This document shows, piece by piece, positions 8,400 to 16,003 of a DNA stretch of 35,851 nt. Source of the DNA: an uncultured Alistipes sp. (lineage in GTDB: Bacteria; Bacteroidota; Bacteroidia; Bacteroidales; Rikenellaceae); NCBI GenBank assembly GCA_944321175.1, contig CALUKI010000033.1, positions 1 through 35,851 of the forward strand, in the 5' to 3' direction. The position numbers and the translations under genes were made by a program. A model generated the notes under the pieces. That model was not told the DNA's origin. It worked only from the letters and a program-made list of their open reading frames with translations, and did not search any database. Numbering within the stretch: position 1 is the stretch's first letter; each line of letters begins with the position of its first letter.

Positions 8400-9353
8400 A
8401 TGCGGAAATTTACCTGTGTCGCCGATATCGGCGATCTGAAGACGGCGGTAGCCGAAGCGCTGGAGATCAAACGCGACCGCTTCGCCTTCCGGCACCTGGG
8501 ACGCAACAAGACCCTGCTGATGCTCTTTTTCAACTCCAGCCTGCGGACGCGGCTCTCGACACAGAAGGCGGCGATGAATCTGGGGATGAATGTCATGGTG
8601 CTCGACGTCAATCAGGGTGCATGGAAACTGGAGACGGAGCGCGGCGTGGTGATGGACGGCGACAAGGCCGAACATCTGCTGGAGGCGATTCCCGTGATGG
8701 GGTCTTACTGCGATATAATCGGCATACGGTCGTTCGCGCGTTTCCAGAACAAGGCCGAGGATTACGAGGAGCGCGTGCTCGAACAGTTCATCCGCTATTC
8801 GGGACGTCCGGTCTTCTCGATGGAGGCCGCGACGCGCCATCCGTTGCAGAGCTTTGCCGATCTGATCACCATCGAGGAGTACAAGACCAGGGAGCGTCCG
8901 AAGGTGGTGATGACCTGGGCGCCGCATCCCAATGCGCTGCCGCAGGCCGTGCCCAACTCCTTTGCCGAGTGGATGAATGCGGCGGGGTACGACTTCGTGA
9001 TTACCCATCCCGAAGGCTATGAGCTCGATCCGCGGTTCGTGGGTAACGCCCGTGTGGAGTATGACCAGCGTCGGGCGCTGGAGGGTGCCGACTTCGTCTA
9101 TGCCAAGAACTGGGCGGCCTATGCCGATCCCAACTACGGCAAGGTGCTGAGCCGCGACCGCAGCTGGACGGTCGATACGGAGAAGATGGCGCTTACGAAC
9201 AACGCCTATTTCATGCACTGCCTGCCCGTGCGGCGCAACATGATCGTCACGGACGAGGTGATCGAGTCGCCGCGCAGTCTGGTGATTCCCGAAGCGGCCA
9301 ACCGCGAGATTTCGGCACAGGTGGTGCTCAAACGCCTGCTGGAATCACTTTGA
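8400..9353 (+). CDS. argF': N-succinylornithine (N-acylornithine) transcarbamylase
   Basis: A 317-residue enzyme that transfers carbamoyl phosphate to an N-acylated ornithine, a Bacteroidota/Xanthomonas variant of the transcarbamylase step. The carbamoyl-phosphate loop is SLRTR (47-51). Other landmarks are RHPLQSFADL and HCLPVRRN near the C-terminus. It closely follows the Bacteroides fragilis succinylornithine transcarbamylase as I remember it. The residue known to set specificity is position 90: Pro in the B. fragilis enzyme and Glu (position 92) in the Xanthomonas acetyl enzyme. Here it is Ala90, in MDGDKAEHLLEA. A small residue leaves room for succinyl, so I favour succinylornithine. The start at 8400 (MRKFTCVADIGDL) matches the family; an upstream ATG at 8358 would add 14 atypical residues. 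Confidence 0.95.
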   Translation: MRKFTCVADIGDLKTAVAEALEIKRDRFAFRHLGRNKTLLMLFFNSSLRTRLSTQKAAMNLGMNVMVLDVNQGAWKLETERGVVMDGDKAEHLLEAIPVMGSYCDIIGIRSFARFQNKAEDYEERVLEQFIRYSGRPVFSMEAATRHPLQSFADLITIEEYKTRERPKVVMTWAPHPNALPQAVPNSFAEWMNAAGYDFVITHPEGYELDPRFVGNARVEYDQRRALEGADFVYAKNWAAYADPNYGKVLSRDRSWTVDTEKMALTNNAYFMHCLPVRRNMIVTDEVIESPRSLVIPEAANREISAQVVLKRLLESL

Positions 9354-9608
9354 CCTGGTCAAGGGGGCGCGGCGGTGAGTTTGGTACTGCCGCACCTTCG
9401 GCTCTGAGGTTTTGCAGGGAGGGACAGGGTGCCCGGACGTGTTGCACCGCGGTCGTTGAAGACCTGAAGAGGCGGATGCATCCGTGCGCCGGAAAGGTGG
9501 CGCAGATTGAAGGCCGTGGACCTGCAACCGGAGATGGGTGAAAAATTCGGGTGAATAGTCTGGAATCTTGTGAGAGGCGGAAAGACGAACTGTTTGGTAA
9601 GAGAGAAG

Positions 9609-10400
9609 ATGATACAAAAGAATAACGGAATGATTACGGTCGTCAAGATCGGCGGTAATGTGATCGACTCTCCCGAAGCGACGGCCCGTTTCGTGGCGGA
9701 CTTCGCGGCACTCGAGGGTCCGAAGATCCTCATACATGGCGGCGGCAAGCTCGCTACGCGGCTCTCCGCGCAGTTGGGGATCGAGAGCCGCATGATCGAC
9801 GGACGGCGTGTGACCGATCGCCAGACGCTCGACGTGGTGACGATGGTCTATGCGGGATTGGTCAACAAGCAGCTTGTCGCGGCGTTGTCGGCGGCCGGAT
9901 GCCGTTCGATCGGATTGTCGGGAGCCGACGGCGACGCCATCACCTCGGTGCGCCGTGCCGTCGGCGAGGTTGATTACGGCTATGTGGGCGACATCGCGCC
10001 CGACGGCGTGCGGAGCGATCTGCTTGCATCGCTGCTCGATGCGGGGCTGACGCCCGTCTTCTGTGCCATCACCTGCGACGGGCATGGCACGCTGCTCAAT
10101 ACGAATGCCGACAGCGTGGCTTCGGCCGTGGCTGTTGCGGCGGCGCGCATCGCACCGACACGTCTGGTCTTCTGTTTCGAGAAGCGCGGCGTGCTGCGCG
10201 ATGTGGAGGACGAGGCGAGTGTCATTGCCGAGATTACCCCTGAATCGTATGCCGCACTGCGGGCTGAAGGCATCATCAACAAGGGCATGCTGCCCAAGAT
10301 CGACGGTGCGTTCCGCGCCATTGACGGCGGCGTGTCGTGCGTGGTGATCAAGCGGGCCGACGAACTGCTCTCCGAGAGCGGCACCACGATCCGGAAGTAG
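9609..10400 (+). CDS. argB: N-acylglutamate kinase
   Basis: A 263-residue amino-acid-kinase-family enzyme that phosphorylates N-acylglutamate, the second step of the pathway and usually its control point. It shows the N-terminal VVKIGGN (Lys13), the IHGGGKLATRLSAQLGIESRM segment with the Gly-rich acyl-glutamate loop, GRRVTD, and LLNTNADSVAS near residue 163. It resembles the Bacteroides enzymes thought to use N-succinylglutamate. The ATG at 9609 or the one at 9630 could be the start; the frame opens at 9570, but those residues are not family-like. A 255-base spacer separates it from argF'. No N-terminal arginine-sensing extension is present, so feedback inhibition by the classical route is not evident. 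Confidence 0.94.
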   Translation: MIQKNNGMITVVKIGGNVIDSPEATARFVADFAALEGPKILIHGGGKLATRLSAQLGIESRMIDGRRVTDRQTLDVVTMVYAGLVNKQLVAALSAAGCRSIGLSGADGDAITSVRRAVGEVDYGYVGDIAPDGVRSDLLASLLDAGLTPVFCAITCDGHGTLLNTNADSVASAVAVAAARIAPTRLVFCFEKRGVLRDVEDEASVIAEITPESYAALRAEGIINKGMLPKIDGAFRAIDGGVSCVVIKRADELLSESGTTIRK

Positions 10401-10512
10401 AGCCGATGCAGGGAGCGCGCCCGACCGGATGGCGATGGAAGATGCCGCTTGCGGAGTGACCGGCTGTTGAAAATCGGCTGACACCGATAAAGGAGAAACG
10501 AAATAGGAAGAG

Positions 10513-11589
10513 ATGCGGAAAATGGATCTGAAAACGTTGCAGAGCGGGGCGGTGGCCTTGTTGGAGCGTCTTGTGGCGACGCCTTCGGTGTCGCGTGACG
10601 AGGGGCGCACGGCCGATCTGCTCGCGGCTCATCTGGCCGCGCACGGCGTGACGGCCGAACGGCTCCATAACAACCTCCATGTGCGTTGCGCGCATTTCGA
10701 TCCCGCAAAGCCGACGCTGCTGCTCAATTCGCATCACGATACGGTGCGTCCGGCCGCGACATGGACGCGCGAACCCTTTGCGGCGACGTGGGAGGGCGAC
10801 CGCCTCTACGGCTTGGGGGCGAACGATGCCGGCGGTTCGGTGGCGGCCCTGACGGAGACGTTTCTGCACTATTATGACGCTGTGCTGCCGTTCAACCTGC
10901 TGCTGGCCCTCTCGGCCGAAGAGGAGTGCATGGGTGAGCACGGTTCGCGGGCCCTGCTGCCCGTATTGGGGCCGATCGACATGGCGCTGGTGGGGGAGCC
11001 GACCCGCATGCAGGCGGCCGTCGGAGAGCGGGGGCTGGTGGTGCTGGACTGCACGGCGCACGGCAGGGCCGGACATGCGGCCCGCGACGAGGGAGTCAAT
11101 GCCCTCTATCTGGCGCTCGATGACATCGCATGGCTGCGCGGGTATCGTTTCGACCGCCAGTCGTCGCTGCTGGGGCCCATCCGCATGACGGCGACACAGA
11201 TCGAAGCCGGGACACAGCACAATGTCGTGCCGGCGGAGTGCCGCTTCGTGGTGGATATCCGCACGACCGATGCCTATACGAACGAGGAGACGGTCGGGAT
11301 CATCCGGCGCCACATGCGTTCGGAGGTCGTGCCGCGTTCGACGCGCATCCGCGCTTCGGCCATCGACGAAAGCCATCCGCTGGTGCGGGCTGCTGCGGCG
11401 CTCGGCATCGGGCGCTTCGTCTCGCCTACGACGTCGGACATGGCACTCATGCCTTTCCCGTCGCTCAAGATGGGCGTCGGCGATTCGGCACGTTCCCATA
11501 CGGCCGACGAATATGTCGAACGGCAGGAGGTCTGCGACGGCGTGGCAACCTATATCGAATACATTGCACAACTGGCCAAATATTTTTGA
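10513..11589 (+). CDS. argE: M20 metallohydrolase, N-acylornithine/citrulline deacylase (ArgE role)
   Basis: A 358-residue zinc-dependent M20-family amidase. It should remove the acyl group late in arginine synthesis, from N-acylcitrulline in this type of pathway. Likely metal ligands are H74 (in SHHDTV), the bridging D105 (in GANDAGG) and the E136/E137 pair in SAEEEC, where one Glu is the general base. The dimerisation domain follows (about 165-275). It ends three bases before argH, so co-translation is likely. The usual length of the family is slightly longer. The assignment rests on the fold plus position in the cluster; a broader peptidase activity is less likely. Confidence 0.88.
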   Translation: MRKMDLKTLQSGAVALLERLVATPSVSRDEGRTADLLAAHLAAHGVTAERLHNNLHVRCAHFDPAKPTLLLNSHHDTVRPAATWTREPFAATWEGDRLYGLGANDAGGSVAALTETFLHYYDAVLPFNLLLALSAEEECMGEHGSRALLPVLGPIDMALVGEPTRMQAAVGERGLVVLDCTAHGRAGHAARDEGVNALYLALDDIAWLRGYRFDRQSSLLGPIRMTATQIEAGTQHNVVPAECRFVVDIRTTDAYTNEETVGIIRRHMRSEVVPRSTRIRASAIDESHPLVRAAAALGIGRFVSPTTSDMALMPFPSLKMGVGDSARSHTADEYVERQEVCDGVATYIEYIAQLAKYF

Positions 11590-11592
11590 GAA

Positions 11593-12897
11593 ATGGCGAA
11601 ATTATGGGACAAGGGTTTCGAACCCGACGAATGGATCGAACGCTTTACGGTGGGCGATGACCGCCGTCTGGACATGCGGCTGGCACGTTACGATGTCGAA
11701 GGCTCGATGGCGCACATCCGGATGCTGGAGCACATCGGCCTGCTCACGGCCGACGAGCTGAAGACGCTGTTGGGCGGACTGGAGCAGATCCGCGACGAGA
11801 TCGCCGCCGGCACGTTCGAAATCGAGGAGGGAACGGAGGATGTCCATTCGCAGGTCGAACTGCTGCTTACGCGGCGGCTGGGCGAAGTGGGCAAGAAGAT
11901 TCATGCCGGACGCTCGCGCAACGATCAGGTGCTGGTCGATCTGAAACTCTTCCTGCGCGACGAACTGCGCAGTCTGGCGCACGATGTGCGGCAGGTGTTC
12001 GACCGGCTGCAGGAGCTCAGCGACCGTTATCGCGACGTGCTGATGCCCGGATATACGCATTTGCAGGTCGCCATGCCGTCGTCGTTCGGACTGTGGTTCG
12101 GCGCCTATGCCGAGACGCTGGTCGATGACCTGCAGCTGATGGCTGCCGCCTGCGACATCGCCAACCAGAATCCGCTGGGCTCGGCCGCAGGATACGGCTC
12201 GTCGTTTCCGCTCGACCGCACGATGACCACGCGGCTGCTGGACTTCGCCGACCTGAACTACAACGTCGTGGCGGCGCAGATGAGCCGCGGAAAGAGCGAG
12301 CGCGCCGCAGCATACGCCATTGCGGCCGTAGCCGCCACGCTGGGTCGTTTTGCAATGGACGTATGCCTGTTCATGAGCCAGAATTTCGGTTTCGTGTCGT
12401 TCCCCGACGAGCTGACCACCGGATCGAGCATCATGCCGCACAAGAAGAATCCCGATGTCTTCGAGATCATGCGCGGCAAGTGCAACCGCCTGCAGGCGGT
12501 GCCCAACGAAATCGCGCTGCTGACGACGAATCTCCCGCTGGGCTATCACCGCGATCTGCAGCTTCTCAAGGATATACTCTTCCCGGCGACGACGACCCTG
12601 CACGACTGTCTGACGATGTGCGATTTCATGTTGCAGCACATCCGTGTGCGCCGGGATATTCTCGACGATGCGCGTTACGACTACCTCTTTACGGTCGAGG
12701 ATGTCAACCGGCTGGTACTGCAGGGCGTGCCGTTCCGTGAAGCCTACCGGCGTGTGGGACAGCAGGTGCAGGAGGGCACCTATCGGCCCACACGCGAGGT
12801 GCATCATACGCACGAAGGCAGTATCGGCAATCTCTGCAATGACCGCATCCGCGCGAAAATGGAGCGGGTGATGGCCCGTTTCGATCCGAAGCAGTGA
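11593..12897 (+). CDS. argH: Argininosuccinate lyase
   Basis: A 434-residue cytoplasmic lyase that splits argininosuccinate into arginine and fumarate, the last step. The fumarase/aspartase superfamily signature GSSIMPHKKNPD starts at about residue 277. EDVHSQVE and HAGRSRNDQVLVDLKLFLRD near the N-terminus, and MPGYTHLQVAMPSSFG near 150, are typical of this enzyme. It is the last gene of the arginine block. A strong hairpin 45 bases after the stop marks the end of the transcript. Length and motifs are complete. Confidence 0.97.
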   Translation: MAKLWDKGFEPDEWIERFTVGDDRRLDMRLARYDVEGSMAHIRMLEHIGLLTADELKTLLGGLEQIRDEIAAGTFEIEEGTEDVHSQVELLLTRRLGEVGKKIHAGRSRNDQVLVDLKLFLRDELRSLAHDVRQVFDRLQELSDRYRDVLMPGYTHLQVAMPSSFGLWFGAYAETLVDDLQLMAAACDIANQNPLGSAAGYGSSFPLDRTMTTRLLDFADLNYNVVAAQMSRGKSERAAAYAIAAVAATLGRFAMDVCLFMSQNFGFVSFPDELTTGSSIMPHKKNPDVFEIMRGKCNRLQAVPNEIALLTTNLPLGYHRDLQLLKDILFPATTTLHDCLTMCDFMLQHIRVRRDILDDARYDYLFTVEDVNRLVLQGVPFREAYRRVGQQVQEGTYRPTREVHHTHEGSIGNLCNDRIRAKMERVMARFDPKQ

Positions 12898-12941
12898 CGC
12901 AGGGCGGCGTCCGTGCGCCGGCCTTTCCCTGCAACGGCAGT

Positions 12942-12971
12942 ACGGCGGTCTCCCGTTTGGGAGGTCGCCGT
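12942..12971 (+). terminator. Hairpin terminator of the arginine cluster
   Basis: A 13-bp stem, ACGGCGGTCTCCC / GGGAGGTCGCCGT, with two G-U pairs and a GTTT loop, lies 45 bases after argH. The tail is only weakly T-rich (TGTCCTTTG), so termination may be partial. Confidence 0.7.
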
Positions 12972-13111
12972 TGTCCTTTGCCGGTGAGTTCCGGTAAGCT
13001 CCGGTGGGAACCGGTCGGAGAGGTGGAGAATTGGGGTGTGACTGTATCTTCGAATTGAAAATTGCCGGTTGAATCGCTTCCTGTTCCGATTTTTCGTATC
13101 TTTCGGATGCA

Positions 13112-13582
13112 ATGAATGACGATCGAATTACTCCCGACTGGATCGAGATGCTCGCCGCCGACGAAATATTCGTCTTCGGCAGCAATCTCCAGGGCCTGCA
13201 TGGCGGCGCCGCCGCACGGCTTGCCCATGCCGTCTTCGGCGCCCGATGGGGTGTCGGGGCCGGCCCGACGGGACGTTGTTATGCCATTCCGACCATGCAG
13301 GGCGGCGTGGAGACAATCCGCCCTTATGTCGAGGATTTTATCGACTATGCGGCCCGACATCCTGAAAACCGCTTTCTGGTTACCGAAATCGGCTGCGGCA
13401 TCGCAGGATGTTCAATGTCCGTATCGGCGTTGAAATTTCAAAGCGACAGGGTGCCGGGGATCTCGGTGAGCCGTCCCTGCGTCAGATCCCGGTATTGGTT
13501 GGGGGTGATTCCCGTCTTTTTCTTGAATGCGATGTTGAAATGCGACGCATATTCGAATCCGCTCTCGAATGCGATCTCCTGA
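13112..13582 (+). pseudogene. Truncated A1S_2505-like (phage-related macro-like) protein
   Basis: Residues 16-99 match a small conserved family: DEIFVFGSNLQGLHGG, AHAVFGARWGVG, CYAIPTMQGGVETIRPYV and FLVTEIGCGIAG. In intact relatives, as I remember them, the GIAG is followed by a segment starting FxxEEIAPLF and about 25 more residues. Here the match stops at about 13408. The frame then runs to 13582 as unrelated sequence, antisense to the 3' end of the araC gene on the other strand. The simplest reading is a deletion that removed the C-terminus when the araC 3' end came to lie here. The upstream TATCTTTC at about 13098 resembles a -7 element. The function of the family is unknown to me. Confidence 0.7.
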
Positions 13583-14358
13583 CATGTGAGGGCGGTATTG
13601 GTCAGCAGTTCCTTGCTTTTGTTTATCTTCAGCTCCAGCAGGTACTGGGCCGGAGCGAATCCCGCATATTGGCGGAACAGCCGGCGAAATCGCGAGTAGC
13701 TCATGCAGATGCGCGCCGCGATCTCCTGACACGACGGGTTCTTGTTGAAATTGTCCTGCATGATGATCTTCGCCCTGTTGAGCTGTTCGGCAACCTGCAT
13801 GTCTTCCAGCACGGTCTGTTTGTGTTCGGCATAGGCGAAGCCCAGCAGCAGATTCACGATGCCGGCCAGAATCTGCTGGAATCCGGTCTCCTGTTTGTGG
13901 GCGGTTTCAAGCGCCAGCTTGTAGAGATTGATGATCTCTTCGTGATAGCCGACATTGAAGAGCGGCCTGCGGGGATTGAGAAATCCCGATGCGACCTTGC
14001 GGTCGATGTCCGGGCCCGTAAAACCGATCCAGTACTCATACCACCCTGTGCGCTGCGAGGGGTGATAGCTGTGCCATTCTCCCGGAAAGAGCAGGATGAA
14101 CTTCCCTCCGCCCGCAAACGAAACTTCGCGCTGGGATTCCGAAACGAACGATCCGTCGCCCCGAGCGATATAGATGAGTTGGTATTCGTTCAGCCGCCGT
14201 CCCTTCTCGACTGAAAAAAGATAGCGTACGGGATGATTCGACGGCGGATAGGATGTATGCGGTTCGATGATCTGGTAGCCGGTCGTCGTGACGATCAGTC
14301 CCCAACGGTTGTCCTGTTCGTTGGCAAACAGATACTTGATATGGGCAGAGGTTTCCAT
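13438..14358 (-). CDS. AraC-family transcriptional regulator
   Basis: A 306-residue regulator with an N-terminal cupin-like sensor domain (LIYIARGDGSFVS, LLFPGEWHSYHP and WYEYWIGFTG) and a C-terminal AraC double helix-turn-helix. The latter shows EIAARICMSYSRFRRLFRQYAGFAPAQYLLELKINKSKELL and EIAFESGFEYASHFNIAFKKKTGITPNQYR in pieces. The frame is open from 14469, but a TATCTTTG promoter element at 14430-14437 lies inside that extension. The start is therefore most likely the ATG at 14358 (METSAHIKYLF). It is divergent from the sugar isomerase gene, the usual arrangement for an AraC activator and its target, so it probably controls the isomerase and the following lipoprotein genes in response to a sugar. 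The ligand is unknown. Confidence 0.93.
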   Translation of the reverse strand: METSAHIKYLFANEQDNRWGLIVTTTGYQIIEPHTSYPPSNHPVRYLFSVEKGRRLNEYQLIYIARGDGSFVSESQREVSFAGGGKFILLFPGEWHSYHPSQRTGWYEYWIGFTGPDIDRKVASGFLNPRRPLFNVGYHEEIINLYKLALETAHKQETGFQQILAGIVNLLLGFAYAEHKQTVLEDMQVAEQLNRAKIIMQDNFNKNPSCQEIAARICMSYSRFRRLFRQYAGFAPAQYLLELKINKSKELLTNTALTCQEIAFESGFEYASHFNIAFKKKTGITPNQYRDLTQGRLTEIPGTLSL

Positions 14359-14429
14359 GGGCTGAGGCCGTTTGTGTTGATCATGCGGCCGTGAAAAGGG
14401 GATTTCCTCTTGCCGGCCGATCCTGAGAC

Positions 14430-14437
14430 CAAAGATA
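14430..14437 (-). promoter_or_regulatory. Promoter -7 element of the araC-type gene
   Basis: Read on the minus strand this is TATCTTTG (TAnnTTTG). Transcription would start near 14424, giving a leader of about 65 nt to the ATG at 14358. This rules against the longer frame starting at 14469. Confidence 0.55.
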
Positions 14438-14524
14438 GTGTAAATTTCATGAAAATGGTCTGCCGGCATTCCAAATATATAATCATTTAATCAAAAACGA
14501 AAACCGGAGCGTTTGCATCTTCGC

Positions 14525-14532
14525 TACTTTTG
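14525..14532 (+). promoter_or_regulatory. Promoter -7 element of the isomerase gene
   Basis: TACTTTTG matches TAnnTTTG. A start of transcription around 14539 leaves only a short leader to the ATG at 14554, and makes the ATG at 14536 unlikely as the translation start. The ~90 bases between the two divergent -7 elements are AT-rich and probably hold the AraC binding site. Confidence 0.45.
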
Positions 14533-14553
14533 TTGATGTCAAATGGTTTTTCT

Positions 14554-15978
14554 ATGGATGCAAAAGTGAAAATCGGCTTGTTCGGAACGGGCCTTCATAC
14601 CTATTGGGGGCAGTTTGACGGCCTGCTCGACGAACTGAACGGTTACCGGACACGGATTCGTTCACGGATGGAACGGACCCCGCAGATCGAGGTTGTCGAT
14701 GGCGGCATGGTCGATTCCCCGGAGCGGGCGCTTGAAGCGGCTGCGCTTTTTGCGGAGCAGCGGGTCGATCTGGTCTTCCTCTATATGGCAACCTATTGCC
14801 TGTCGTCAACGATCCTGCCCGTCGTGGAGCGGATCGGTTGCCCGATCGTGGTGTTGAACCTGCAGCCGGCGGCCGCAATCGACTACGAAAAACTCAATGC
14901 GTTGGGGGATCGGGGCCGTATGACGGGCATGTGGCTGGCGAACTGTCAGGCCTGTTCGGCTCCGGAAATAGCCAGCGTGATGAAGCGCAGCGGTCACCGG
15001 TGCACTTTCGTAACGGGGTATCTGGACGATCCGACGGCATGGCGGCAGATCGAAGCGTGGCTTGCGGCGGCCCGCGTAGGACACGGCATGCGCAACAACC
15101 GGCTCGGTATTCTGGGCCACTACTATTGCGGCATGCTGGACGTATATACCGACCTGACACGTCAGTCGGCCGTTTTCGGCACTCAGGTCGAACTGCTCGA
15201 AATGTGCGAGCTGCATGCGCTGCGCGAAGCGGTGCCCGGTTCCGAAGTGCAGGCGAAGATCGAGGAGTTCCGTGCGACGTTCGACGTCTCGCCCGAATGT
15301 GAAGCCGCAGAACTGGAACGCGCCGCCCGAACATCGGTGGCTCTCGACCGGCTGGTTGCGGCGCATGCCCTGGGTTCGATGGCCTATTATTACGAAGGTA
15401 CGCCGGGCAGTGAATATGAAGGGATCGTGACATCGGTCATCGCCGGCAATACGCTGCTTACCGGCCGCGGCATCCCCGTAGCCGGAGAGTGCGAGGTGAA
15501 AAATGCGCAGGCGATGAAGATTCTGTCGCTGCTGGGCGCCGGAGGCTCCTTTTCGGAGTTCTATGCGCTGGATTTCAACGACGATATCGTCATGCTGGGC
15601 CATGACGGCCCCGCACACTTCGCCATTGCCGAAGGGACGGTCGGATTGGTTCCGCTGCCGGTCTATCACGGGAAACCCGGCAAGGGCCTGTCGATTCAGA
15701 TGCAGGTCAAAGAGGGGCCCGTCACCCTGTTGTCGGTCTGCGAAGGCCCCGAAGGTGTTTTCCTGCTGACGGCCGAGGGCGAATCTGTCGCGGGCCCGAC
15801 CCTGCAGATCGGGAACACGAACAGCCGTTACCGTTTTGCCTGCGGGGCGCGGCATTTCATCGAGGCGTGGAGTATGGCCGGGCCGTCGCACCATTGTGCC
15901 ATCGGTACGGGACATGTGGGCGATACGCTGCGCAAGGTGGCTTATCTGTTCGATATTCCTTTGGTGGAGATCAAATAG
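14554..15978 (+). CDS. L-arabinose/L-fucose isomerase-family sugar isomerase
   Basis: A 474-residue cytoplasmic protein of the AraA/FucI fold, expected to interconvert an aldose and a ketose with a divalent metal. By my manual alignment to E. coli AraA, all four metal/catalytic residues are kept: E312 (GECEVKNA), E335 (FSEFY), H350 (MLGHDG) and H447 ([10 protein letters not shown]). The N-terminal [13 protein letters not shown] and the [11 protein letters not shown] segment differ from canonical AraA, so the substrate may not be arabinose. It is divergent from an AraC regulator and directly followed by a phosphoesterase lipoprotein. The nearby rhamnosidase-like enzyme makes a deoxy sugar a possible substrate; this is inference. 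I choose the ATG at 14554 because of the promoter position. Confidence 0.85.
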   Translation: MDAKVKIGLFGTGLHTYWGQFDGLLDELNGYRTRIRSRMERTPQIEVVDGGMVDSPERALEAAALFAEQRVDLVFLYMATYCLSSTILPVVERIGCPIVVLNLQPAAAIDYEKLNALGDRGRMTGMWLANCQACSAPEIASVMKRSGHRCTFVTGYLDDPTAWRQIEAWLAAARVGHGMRNNRLGILGHYYCGMLDVYTDLTRQSAVFGTQVELLEMCELHALREAVPGSEVQAKIEEFRATFDVSPECEAAELERAARTSVALDRLVAAHALGSMAYYYEGTPGSEYEGIVTSVIAGNTLLTGRGIPVAGECEVKNAQAMKILSLLGAGGSFSEFYALDFNDDIVMLGHDGPAHFAIAEGTVGLVPLPVYHGKPGKGLSIQMQVKEGPVTLLSVCEGPEGVFLLTAEGESVAGPTLQIGNTNSRYRFACGARHFIEAWSMAGPSHHCAIGTGHVGDTLRKVAYLFDIPLVEIK

Positions 15979-15990
15979 GGAGATCAAATA
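15966..15990 (+). repeat. Short tandem duplication across the isomerase stop codon
   Basis: GGAGATCAAATA occurs at 15966-15977 and 15979-15990. The first copy carries the end of the isomerase gene, with the TAG stop at 15976-15978. The second lies just before the start region of the next gene. It is a second example of a duplicated gene tail, and its core GATCAAAT is the same as at 4513-4547. Confidence 0.8.
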
Positions 15991-16003
15991 AATGGTTGAG
16001 AAG

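Noticed and set aside
11602..13185. A 527-codon minus-strand frame opposite argH
   Set aside because: Shadow of a well-supported argH; no domain is visible.
14359..14469. N-terminal extension of the AraC regulator by 37 residues
   Set aside because: A good minus-strand promoter element lies inside it, and the extra residues are unlike AraC proteins.
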